64,000 nucleotides of DNA from Streptomyces scopuliridis RB72 (GTDB taxonomy: Bacteria; Actinomycetota; Actinomycetes; Streptomycetales; Streptomycetaceae), in the NCBI RefSeq assembly GCF_000718095.1, contig NZ_JOEI01000005.1, positions 550,010-614,009 on the forward strand, given 5' to 3'. Position 1 is the stretch's first letter, and the number at the start of each line of letters is the position of its first letter. The notes below the pieces were generated by a model. It was not told the origin of the DNA. It saw only the letters and a list, made by a program, of their open reading frames with translations, and did not search any database. Shown here one piece after another: positions 56,141 to 63,823 of the stretch. Position numbers and translations under genes: made by a program.

Positions 56141-57751
56141 ATGCCACTGAACAGTGGGATCGACAGATCCAGAGGGTTGGGGCGACGCGCGATGCTCGGC
56201 GCCTCGGGAACGCTCGCGTTGGCGTTCGCCGCCGGCAGCCTGTCGGCCGGCCGGGCCGGAGCCGCCGAGCGGTTCACCGATGACCCCTTCACCCTGGGCG
56301 TCGCGTCCGGCGACCCCTGGCCGGACGGATTCGTCCTGTGGACCCGCCTCGCGCCTCACCCCCTCGCCCCCGATGGCACCGGCGGCATGCCGCCCCACGC
56401 GGTCACGGTCCTCTGGGAGGTCGCCGAGGACGAACGCTTCCGGCGTGTCGTACGCCGGGGCCGGACCAAGGCGGTGGCGGAGCTCGCCCACTCGGTCCAT
56501 GTCGAACTGACGGGCCTTCACTCCGGCCGGCAGTACTACTACCGCTTCAGCGCCGGCGGGGTCATCAGCCCCGTCGGCCGCACCCGTACCGCGCCCTCGC
56601 CGCACAGCCGGCCCAAGGAGCTGAACTTCGCCTTCGTCTCCTGCCAGGCGTGGTTCGAGGGCTTCTACACCGCCTACCGCCATCTCGCGCAGGAGGACAT
56701 CGATCTCATCCTGCATCTCGGCGACTACATCTACGAGAACCCCATCGACGCGATGGGTGGCGTACGCCAGGTCCCCGTCGCCGCCGAACTGCGCCCCGAG
56801 CCGATGGACCTCACCCAGTACCGCAACCGGCACGCGCTGCACCGCTTCGACCAGGATCTGATCGCCGCCCACCAGGCCCACCCGTTCGCCGTCGTCTGGG
56901 ACGACCACGAGGTGGAGGACAACTGGGCGGGCGACCACTCCAAGCTCGACAACGAGCCGGACCAGGACCCGGCGGTGTTCCGCCAGCGCGCCGCCGCCGC
57001 GTTCCAGGCGTACTACGAGCATCTGCCGCTGCGCCTGCCCAACAAGCCGAGGGGCTTCGAGGCCCGGCTGTACCGCAAGCTGAGCTACGGGCGGATGGCC
57101 TCGTTCCATATCCTTGACACCCGGCTGTTCCGCGACGACCAGCCCTGCGGTGACGGTACGAAGAGCGGCTGCGACGAGCGCCTCGACCCCGACCGCTCCA
57201 TCCTCGGCGCCGAGCAGGAGAGCTGGCTCTACAACAGCCTCGGCCGCTCCGGGACGACCTGGAACTTCATCCCCCAGCAGATCCCCATGAACCAGGTCGA
57301 CACCGATCCCGGCCCCGGCCAGTCGTTCGTGATGGACTTCTGGGACGGATACGCGGCCTCGCGGCAGCGGCTGTTCGACCAGATCGCCGCCCGCAACGTG
57401 AGCAACCCCGTGGTGCTCACCGGCGATATGCACCGCCATCTCGCCGCCAACCTCAAGCGGAACTTCGACGACCCTGACTCCCCCACCGTCGGCGTCGAAT
57501 TCGTCGGCACCTCCATCTCCACCAAGATGGACGGCATGGACCTCGACCCCTCCGGGGCGAGCCTGCTCGCGGCCAACTCGCATATCGAGTTCACCAACTA
57601 CCAGCGCGGCTATGTCCGCTGCACGGCCACGCGGGAGTCCTGCCGCGCCGACTTCAAGGTGCTCCCGTACGTCACCCGGCCCGGCGCGCCCGTGTCGACC
57701 CGGATCTCCTATCTCACCGAGGCGGGGCGGCCGGGGCTCCAGCGCGCCTGA
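56141..57751 (+). CDS. phoD: PhoD-type alkaline phosphatase/phosphodiesterase
   Basis: A 536-residue secreted enzyme. The N-terminus is a Tat signal (LGRRAMLGASG, hydrophobic run, AGAAERF). A PhoD N-terminal beta domain (about 45-145) precedes the metallophosphatase domain, with metal-binding motifs LHLGDYIYE, VWDDHEVEDNW and VVLTGDMHRH. It releases phosphate from phosphodiesters outside the cell, using Fe3+ and Ca2+ in characterised homologues. It is the last gene of the accessory island and is divergent from GH78. A good PHO box was not found, so phosphate control is unproven. Confidence 0.88.
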   Translation: MPLNSGIDRSRGLGRRAMLGASGTLALAFAAGSLSAGRAGAAERFTDDPFTLGVASGDPWPDGFVLWTRLAPHPLAPDGTGGMPPHAVTVLWEVAEDERFRRVVRRGRTKAVAELAHSVHVELTGLHSGRQYYYRFSAGGVISPVGRTRTAPSPHSRPKELNFAFVSCQAWFEGFYTAYRHLAQEDIDLILHLGDYIYENPIDAMGGVRQVPVAAELRPEPMDLTQYRNRHALHRFDQDLIAAHQAHPFAVVWDDHEVEDNWAGDHSKLDNEPDQDPAVFRQRAAAAFQAYYEHLPLRLPNKPRGFEARLYRKLSYGRMASFHILDTRLFRDDQPCGDGTKSGCDERLDPDRSILGAEQESWLYNSLGRSGTTWNFIPQQIPMNQVDTDPGPGQSFVMDFWDGYAASRQRLFDQIAARNVSNPVVLTGDMHRHLAANLKRNFDDPDSPTVGVEFVGTSISTKMDGMDLDPSGASLLAANSHIEFTNYQRGYVRCTATRESCRADFKVLPYVTRPGAPVSTRISYLTEAGRPGLQRA

Positions 57752-57796
57752 TGGTATGTCAGCCGCCTGACCCGTACGGCGGCGCTGCGGTTGCCG

Positions 57797-57839
57797 GGGC
57801 GGCCCCCGGCTCCCACGATCGGAGCGTGGGTGGCCGCCC
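57797..57839 (+). terminator. Terminator after phoD
   Basis: Two stacked stems, GGGCGGCC/GGCCGCCC outside and CCCACG/CGTGGG inside, lie 45 bases past the phoD stop. Confidence 0.6.
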
Positions 57840-57917
57840 TCGGACCGTCTACGGAGATCCGTCCCCGGAGATCCGCCCGGGTGGCTGTCACCCGGGCAGC
57901 GCACCCCCGCAGGGCGC

Positions 57918-57940
57918 TTATCTCACACCTGAGATAATCT
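57918..57940 (+). promoter_or_regulatory. Operator over the -10 of the HTH-MurA gene; leaderless promoter
   Basis: TTATCTC, ACACCT, GAGATAA is a perfect 7-bp inverted repeat (57918-57937). TAATCT (57935-57940) is a good -10 that overlaps its right arm and stands six bases before the ATG, so the transcript should begin at the start codon. A protein bound here would block its own promoter. Confidence 0.65.
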
Positions 57941-57946
57941 TCCCCT

Positions 57947-59476
57947 ATGGCAGACGACTACCTCGTACGCATCGGCAAGCTCATCCGTGACGCCCGTCAG
58001 CATCGTGGCTGGACACAGAGCCAGCTTGCCGAAGCTCTGGCCACCAGCCAGAGCGCCGTGAACCGCATCGAGCGCGGTAACCAGAACATCAGCCTTGAGA
58101 TGATCGCGCGCATCGGTGAGGCGCTCGACAGTGAGATCGTATCCCTCGGCTATGCCGGGCCCATGCATCTGCGGGTGGTCGGCGGACGCCGGCTCTCCGG
58201 CTCCATCGACGTCAAGACGAGCAAGAACGCGTGTGTGGCACTGCTCTGCGGCTCGCTGCTCAACAAGGGGCGCACGGTGCTGCGCCGGGTCGCGCGCATC
58301 GAGGAGGTGTTCCGGCTCCTGGAGGTGCTCAACTCCATCGGCGTACGCACCCGCTGGATCAACGACGGCGTGGACCTGGAGATCGTGCCGCCCGCCGAGC
58401 TGGACATGGAGGCGATCGACGCGGAGGCGGCCCGCCGTACCCGCTCCATCATCATGTTCCTCGGCCCGCTGCTGCACCGGATGGACACCTTCCGGCTGCC
58501 GTACGCGGGCGGCTGCGACCTCGGTACGCGCACGATCGAGCCGCATATGATCGCGCTGCGCCGGTTCGGTCTGGACATCGCCGCGACCGAGGGCCTGTAC
58601 CACGCCCAGGTGGACCACACGATCTCGCCGGACCGCCCGATCGTACTGACCGAGCGCGGCGACACCGTCACCGAGAACGCCCTGCTGGCCGCCGCCCGGC
58701 ACGACGGCACGACCGTCATCCGCAACGCCTCGTCGAACTACATGGTCCAGGACCTGTGCTTCTTCCTCGAAGCGCTGGGCGTCCGGGTCGACGGCATCGG
58801 CTCGACCACGCTGACCGTGCACGGTGTGCCGTCCATCGACGCGGACGTCGACTACTCCCCCTCCGAGGACCCGGTCGAGGCGATGAGCCTGATCGCCGCC
58901 GCCGTGGTCACCGAGTCCCAGCTGACGATCCGCCGGGTCCCGATCGAGTTCCTGGAGATCGAGCTCGCGGTGCTGGAGGAGATGGGGCTCGACCACGACC
59001 GCACCACCGAGTACTCCGCCGACAACGGCCGTACGCGGCTGGTGGATCTGACCGTACGGCCGTCCAAGCTGGAAGCGCCGATCGACAAGATCCACCCGAT
59101 GCCGTTCCCCGGGCTGAACATCGACAATGTGCCGTTCTTCGCGGCCATCGCGGCGGTGGCCCAGGGCCAGACCCTGATCCATGACTGGGTCTATGACAAC
59201 CGCGCCATCTACCTCACGGACCTCAACCGCCTCGGTGGCCGGCTCCAACTCCTCGACCCCCACCGCGTCCTGGTCGAGGGCCCGACGCGCTGGCGCGCGG
59301 CCGAGATGATGTGCCCGCCGGCGCTGCGGCCCGCCGTGGTCGTACTGCTGGCGATGATGGCGGCGGAGGGTACGTCCGTACTCCGCAATGTCTATGTCAT
59401 CAACCGCGGTTACGAGGATCTGGCGGAACGCCTGAATTCCGTGGGCGCGCAGATCGAGATCTTCCGCGACATTTAA
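57947..59476 (+). CDS. murA: XRE-HTH fused to UDP-GlcNAc 1-carboxyvinyltransferase (MurA paralogue)
   Basis: A 509-residue fusion. Residues 6-62 form an XRE-type helix-turn-helix (LIRDARQHRGWTQSQLAEAL, NRIERGNQNISLEMIARIGEA). From about residue 70 comes an EPSP-synthase-fold MurA domain of normal length with the conserved SKNACVALL Lys and the catalytic Cys in YAGGCDLGTRTIEPH (C190, equivalent to C115 of E. coli MurA). MurA transfers enolpyruvate to UDP-GlcNAc in peptidoglycan synthesis. The ordinary MurA has no DNA-binding head, so this paralogue may also sense cell-wall precursors and regulate genes. An operator overlaps its own -10. It appears leaderless. Its neighbour in S. coelicolor, as I recall, is aconitase. 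Confidence 0.88.
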   Translation: MADDYLVRIGKLIRDARQHRGWTQSQLAEALATSQSAVNRIERGNQNISLEMIARIGEALDSEIVSLGYAGPMHLRVVGGRRLSGSIDVKTSKNACVALLCGSLLNKGRTVLRRVARIEEVFRLLEVLNSIGVRTRWINDGVDLEIVPPAELDMEAIDAEAARRTRSIIMFLGPLLHRMDTFRLPYAGGCDLGTRTIEPHMIALRRFGLDIAATEGLYHAQVDHTISPDRPIVLTERGDTVTENALLAAARHDGTTVIRNASSNYMVQDLCFFLEALGVRVDGIGSTTLTVHGVPSIDADVDYSPSEDPVEAMSLIAAAVVTESQLTIRRVPIEFLEIELAVLEEMGLDHDRTTEYSADNGRTRLVDLTVRPSKLEAPIDKIHPMPFPGLNIDNVPFFAAIAAVAQGQTLIHDWVYDNRAIYLTDLNRLGGRLQLLDPHRVLVEGPTRWRAAEMMCPPALRPAVVVLLAMMAAEGTSVLRNVYVINRGYEDLAERLNSVGAQIEIFRDI

Positions 59477-59499
59477 ACGGAATGCGCGGACTCATACGG

Positions 59500-59538
59500 A
59501 CCCCGCCGGGCCGGATATCATCTCCGGACCGGCGGGGT
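59500..59538. terminator. Terminator after murA
   Basis: ACCCCGCCGG and CCGGCGGGGT form a perfect 10-bp stem enclosing a second small stem (CCGGA/TCCGG), followed by TTTCTC. It lies 23 bases past murA and 31 before the facing small gene, so it can serve both. Confidence 0.85.
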
Positions 59539-59568
59539 TTCTCGCATGGGTGCGGAATTGCTGTCGCG

Positions 59569-59757
59569 TCAGCCCTGGGGGCTGGATCCCACGACCTTGC
59601 CGACGGCGTAGGCGCCCGTGACGAGAGCCGCGCCTCCGGCGAAGGCGAGGGCCGGCGTGGCCAGAACCGGAGACGTCTCGTGCGCCAGCCAGCCGGGGGT
59701 CTCCTCGGAGAGCCCGCCGAGGCTCTCCATCTGCGCGTTGAACTTGTCTTCGATCAT
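59569..59757 (-). CDS. Small hydrophobic protein of unknown function (62 residues)
   Basis: The ATG at 59757 follows GGGAGG by six bases, a strong ribosome site that decides this start over longer frames. The product has an acidic N-terminal half (MIEDKFNAQMESLGGLSEE), a short amphipathic link, and a hydrophobic Gly/Ala-rich stretch of about 23 residues (ATPALAFAGGAALVTGAYAV) with small-residue spacing suited to helix packing in membranes. It has no Cys. The layout, acidic leader with Gly-Gly then hydrophobic core, recalls small bacteriocin-like or other ribosomal peptide precursors, but no modification or export gene is adjacent. A single-pass membrane protein is the other choice. I do not recognise the family. 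Confidence 0.55.
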   Translation of the reverse strand: MIEDKFNAQMESLGGLSEETPGWLAHETSPVLATPALAFAGGAALVTGAYAVGKVVGSSPQG

Positions 59758-59922
59758 TGTGTCCCTCCCCATGAGGAATGTGCGGTGGACAGACGGAAGG
59801 CGACCCGGGGGAAAGGGATGGATGCGCAGCCCTTTGCCACCCGGATTCACCCGGGGAGAGATACAAGCATCTATTCGAACTGAGCGAGTATGACGCGGAT
59901 CACACCGCAAATGGAATGGGCA

Positions 59923-59993
59923 ATTCCAGCGCCATTCCAGCACCATTCCAGCGCCATGACATTTATCAGCCATATCCATGACATTCGTCAGCC
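59923..59993. repeat. 11-bp (three copies) and 22-bp (two copies) direct repeats
   Basis: ATTCCAGC(G/A)CC occurs three times in tandem (59923-59955). Immediately after, CATGACATTTATCAGCC (59955-59971) recurs as CATGACATTCGTCAGCC (59977-59993), a 22-base period. The array lies 170-240 bases upstream of the small gene, which is read on the minus strand. Confidence 0.7.
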
Positions 59994-60065
59994 GAAGCCA
60001 TGAGGAACCTCACCACCGGGGCACCGGCTCCACGGTGATGCCACATACACGTATCCCCATACCAC

Positions 60066-60081
60066 TGTGACCGAGGTCACA
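60066..60081. promoter_or_regulatory. Crp-like palindrome
   Basis: TGTGACC, GA, GGTCACA is a perfect inverted repeat fitting the Streptomyces Crp pattern GTG-N6-GnCAC. It lies between the S8 protease stop and the small gene, about 310 bases before the latter. Confidence 0.4.
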
Positions 60082-60113
60082 TAGCCTCCGGAGAGGGGGG
60101 CGACCGCCACAAC

Positions 60114-60152
60114 GCCGCGCCCGGGGAAGGACGTTCATCCCCCGGGCGCGGC
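60114..60152 (-). terminator. Terminator of the S8 protease gene
   Basis: A perfect 13-bp stem (GCCGCGCCCGGGG and its complement) with a 13-base loop stands 27 bases past the protease stop. Confidence 0.8.
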
Positions 60153-60179
60153 TGACTGTGGGTCACACGGCTGGGCGCA

Positions 60180-63100
60180 CTACTTCAGCAGGTACGCCTT
60201 CACGACGGTCGTCTCGTACGTGTTGCCGCTCGTGTCGGTGAGCTTCGCCTTGAAGGAGACCGACTTGGCCGTCTTCGGGTGGCTCAGCGACAGGCTCTTC
60301 TTGCCGTCCTTGGCGGTGGTGACCGGGGCCTTGGCCCACGTGGTCCCGCCGTCGTAGGAGACCTGCACGGACAGGGACTTGAAGCCCTTGCCCGCGGCCG
60401 GGCCCTGGAGGGTCAGCGGGACGGTGAGCTTCTTGCCGGCCGCCGCGGCGCTGCCCAGATCCAGCTTCGGGGCGAAGCGGACGGTGGAGAGCGGCAGGGT
60501 GACGATGGTGTCCCCGGCGGGCTTCTTCGAGGCGAAGGTCCAGGCCGCGGTGATACGGGTGCTGACGCCGGCGACCGTGGTGGAGCGGGACGCGTCCGTG
60601 CTGATGCGGTACGCGGCCGACTTCGCGGGCAGACCGGTGACGAACTGGCAGAGGCCGTCCTTCGCGTCCACGATCTTCTTGCCGTCGGCGGTGATCAGCG
60701 TCCGCTGCTTGGAGACCTCGGAGTGCCCGAAGTGACCGGCTCCGTCGGTGAACTCGGGTACGCAGACGGCCAGTTCGCTGCCCAGACGCTGCGCGGTGTT
60801 GTTCGCGTCCACCTTCGGGCTGAAGACACCGACGTTGTACGTCTTCTCGTAGGTCTTCTTCGCCTGGTACGTACGAGGCGGGTCGGACTGAAGGTACACG
60901 CCGCCTTCCTCGCCCGTGCCGTCCTGGCCGATGTTGAACTCCCAGTCGAAGCCCTGGGGAGCGGTGACGTACGTCTTCGCCGTGGCGGGGAGGGCGAACG
61001 GCTGCGTGACCGTGCCGACCCCGAACATCGGGGTGCTCCAGAACGGGTTGACCGTGCCCTTGCGGCCCTTGGCCGAGGCGCCGATCTTGATGTTCACCAG
61101 GGCCAGTTCGCTCTTGGACGCGGTGTGGCTGAAGCCGGTGTACAGCGAACCCGCGCGGTTGTAGAGCAGGTTGTAGCTCGTGCTGCCCTTCTGCCAGGTG
61201 CCGCCCAGCTGGCTGCTGAACTGCTTGGCGGGCAGCGCCGCGCCGACCTGCGCGGTACGGAAGCCCTTGAACGAGTCCAGGTACCAGGTGCTGCCGAAGG
61301 CGCTGTCCCCCGACTCCAAGCCGTAGTTGAGATACGTGTCGAGCTGCTTCGCGGAGTCCGGCGCCGTGATGGAGACCGGCTTCGCCTTGCGGGCGTCGAA
61401 GGTGACCGTGGCGTTCTTGGTGACCGAGATCTTCGGCTGCACCATCAGCGCGATGTCCGGGGGCGTGTCGCCGCCCTTGGGGGTCTGCACCGGAACGTCG
61501 AGCAGATACGAGCCCTTGGGGACCCGGATCTTGGCGACGCCGTCGCCGTCGGTGTCGTACGGGTTCTTCCAGAAGTCGGCGGTGAGGCCGTAGACGGTGG
61601 ACTCGGCCTGGGCGGGCTTGCCCTTGGTGTCGATGAACTTCAGCGTGAGGTCGTACGACTCCACCTCGCGGGTTACCGCGAACGACGTACGGGCCTGCTG
61701 GCCGCCCTCGGCCGCCTTGGCGGTGACCGCACCGGAGTACGTGCCGTCCAGGGTGCCGATCCGGGTGTCCGCGGTGAGGCCGACGTTCGCGGTGCCGCCC
61801 GCGGGTACGGTGACCTGCTTCGCGCCGAGCGCGAAGAAGCCGGCCGGGGCGGGCTTGCCCTTGGGGCCGGCCGTTTCCACCGACAGGTCGAGGGTGACCG
61901 GCTTCGTTCCGCTGTTGCGGTAGGTGATCTGCTTGGTCACCGGCTTGTCGTCGGCGTGCGGCCACTGCTGTGTGCCGAAGCCCAGCGAGGTCTGCTCGCT
62001 CACCACCGTCTGGGTGATCGCCCTGGCCACATCGGCGCGGCCGGTGCCCTGCTGATGGGCCGTCAGTCCGGCGCCGGGCTTGGCGGACGCGGTCAGCGTC
62101 TGCTTGATCCGCTGCCCCGTCCAGTCCGGGTGCTCCTGGGCGAGGATCGCGGCGGCGCCCGCGACATGCGGGGTCGCCATGGACGTGCCCGACATCGACA
62201 CATAGCCGTCGGCGGCCGGGTCACCGATCTGTCCCTGGGCCGCCTTCGCCGCGACGATGTCCACCCCGGGCGCGGTGATGTCCGGCTTCAGTGAACCGTC
62301 GGCCGTCGGGCCCACGCTGGAGAAGTCGGCGATCTTGTCGTTACGGTCGACCGCGCCGACGGTGAGCGCGGAGGCCGCGCTGCCGGGCGAGCCGACGGTC
62401 TCGGCGGCGGGGCCGTCGTTGCCCGCCGCGATGACGAAGAGGACGCCCTTCTCGGCGGAGAGCTTGTCGACGGCCGCCTCCAGCGGGTCCGTCTCCGTCG
62501 TGTCCCCGCCGCCGAGGCTGAGGTTGGCCACCTTCGCGCCCTGGTCGGCGGCCCACTGCATGCCCGCGATGATGCCGGAGTCGTCACCGAACCCGGAGTC
62601 GTCCAGCACCTTGCCGTCGAGGATCTTCGCACCGGGCGCGACGCCCTTGTACTTACCGCCGGACTTGGCACCGGAGCCCGCGGCGGTGGACGCGACATGC
62701 GTGCCGTGGCCGAAGTGGTCGACGGTGTTGCCCGAGCCGGAGAAGTCCTTCTGGGCCAGCTCCACGCCCTTGAGGTCGGGATGGGTCTCGTCCACGCCGG
62801 TGTCCAGGACGGCAATCTTCACGCCCTTGCCGTCGTACCCGGCCTGCCAGGCGGTCGGCGCGCCGATCTGCGGGACGCTCTTGTCCAGGCTCGCCCGGCG
62901 CTTGCCGTCCAGCCATACGCGCTCGATGCCCGGCGCGACCGTACGCTCCCCGCTCCGCCGCTCGCCGACCGCGGTGAGGGCCCGCCACACCTCGGACGTA
63001 CCGGTCTTCGGGGCGGTCACCGCCTCGCCCTTGACCGCGGGCAGCACCCGGCGTACCGAGACGTCCGCGGCCGAGATGGCCGACTTCGCCCGCGCCTTGT

Positions 63101-63539
63101 CCTCGGCGGCCCTGGCGTACGACACGATCAGCGGGAGCGTCCCGCGGTGCGCGTCGTCGTAGCGGTCCTCGATCAGCCGGCTGACATTGAACAGCCGCCG
63201 GTCCAGCTTGCCCTGGGCCACCAGCCGGGACGCGTCGGAGGGCAGCACATACGTGGCGCCCGCGATCCGGTTGACGGTTATTCGGACGCCCTCGCGGCCC
63301 TTGGCCGGCTCCACCCGCGTCACCCGGCCCTCGGCGTCCACATGGACGCGGTCGCCGGTGATCAGGGTGACCGCGGACGACGCACCCTTCGCCTGCCGCG
63401 CCTTCGCGGCGAAGATCTCCGCGCTGTCGCCGGCCGAAGCGACGCCGGAAGCCGCCCCCGAAGCGGCGCCCGTCGTGAGGCCCGCGGTGAGCAGCGCCGC
63501 CACCATGGCCGCGCCCGCTCTGCTGCTGTTTCTGAGCAA
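60180..63539 (-). CDS. Secreted S8 (subtilisin-type) serine protease
   Basis: A TTG at 63539, just after GGGGGAG, gives 1119 residues beginning LLRNSSRAG and a proper signal peptide (GAAMVAALLTAGLTTGAASG). ATGs at 63659 and 63665 give longer heads without signal character. A prodomain (about 35-215) is followed by the S8 domain with the triad D246 (VLDTGVDETHPD), H278 (FGHGTHVAST) and S453 (SGTSMATPHVAG), and the oxyanion Asn in IAAGND. Some 600 residues of beta-sandwich and Fn3-like modules follow, as in large Streptomyces subtilases. It is exported and probably degrades proteins in the medium or cell envelope. Start choice is uncertain. Confidence 0.88.
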   Translation of the reverse strand: MLRNSSRAGAAMVAALLTAGLTTGAASGAASGVASAGDSAEIFAAKARQAKGASSAVTLITGDRVHVDAEGRVTRVEPAKGREGVRITVNRIAGATYVLPSDASRLVAQGKLDRRLFNVSRLIEDRYDDAHRGTLPLIVSYARAAEDKARAKSAISAADVSVRRVLPAVKGEAVTAPKTGTSEVWRALTAVGERRSGERTVAPGIERVWLDGKRRASLDKSVPQIGAPTAWQAGYDGKGVKIAVLDTGVDETHPDLKGVELAQKDFSGSGNTVDHFGHGTHVASTAAGSGAKSGGKYKGVAPGAKILDGKVLDDSGFGDDSGIIAGMQWAADQGAKVANLSLGGGDTTETDPLEAAVDKLSAEKGVLFVIAAGNDGPAAETVGSPGSAASALTVGAVDRNDKIADFSSVGPTADGSLKPDITAPGVDIVAAKAAQGQIGDPAADGYVSMSGTSMATPHVAGAAAILAQEHPDWTGQRIKQTLTASAKPGAGLTAHQQGTGRADVARAITQTVVSEQTSLGFGTQQWPHADDKPVTKQITYRNSGTKPVTLDLSVETAGPKGKPAPAGFFALGAKQVTVPAGGTANVGLTADTRIGTLDGTYSGAVTAKAAEGGQQARTSFAVTREVESYDLTLKFIDTKGKPAQAESTVYGLTADFWKNPYDTDGDGVAKIRVPKGSYLLDVPVQTPKGGDTPPDIALMVQPKISVTKNATVTFDARKAKPVSITAPDSAKQLDTYLNYGLESGDSAFGSTWYLDSFKGFRTAQVGAALPAKQFSSQLGGTWQKGSTSYNLLYNRAGSLYTGFSHTASKSELALVNIKIGASAKGRKGTVNPFWSTPMFGVGTVTQPFALPATAKTYVTAPQGFDWEFNIGQDGTGEEGGVYLQSDPPRTYQAKKTYEKTYNVGVFSPKVDANNTAQRLGSELAVCVPEFTDGAGHFGHSEVSKQRTLITADGKKIVDAKDGLCQFVTGLPAKSAAYRISTDASRSTTVAGVSTRITAAWTFASKKPAGDTIVTLPLSTVRFAPKLDLGSAAAAGKKLTVPLTLQGPAAGKGFKSLSVQVSYDGGTTWAKAPVTTAKDGKKSLSLSHPKTAKSVSFKAKLTDTSGNTYETTVVKAYLLK

Positions 63540-63823
63540 CTCTCCCCCAAAGGTGAGGTGTTGTGTCGAAGAACCCCCGAAGCGACGCGTACCGGGAGCG
63601 TGCTGATCAACCGGAACCGCGTCGGCACGGAAGACGGAAGGCGGACCCGTCGGGTTCATTCGCACAGCGGTCGAATTGACGCCACTTTCGGCGATGCCGA
63701 TCAGCCAACACCGAGGGGGGCTGGGCCCTCAACTGGGTCCCGGGACCCTGCGTTTGGGCCCGGGCCCATCCATAGGCTGCAGAAGCTCGGGGGAACGGGA
63801 GACGGCGTGGGCGAGGAGAACTG

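Noticed and set aside
39582..57946. Integrated element with att sites
   Set aside because: No integrase or tRNA is present. The shared palindromes at the borders look like operators, because one overlaps a -10.
59569..59757. Lanthipeptide or sactipeptide precursor
   Set aside because: The peptide has no Cys and no modification enzyme is nearby.
59845..59855. PHO-box-like unit ATTCACCCGGG near the small gene
   Set aside because: The next CACCCGG copy is spaced by 10 rather than 11 bases, and a lone unit is not convincing.
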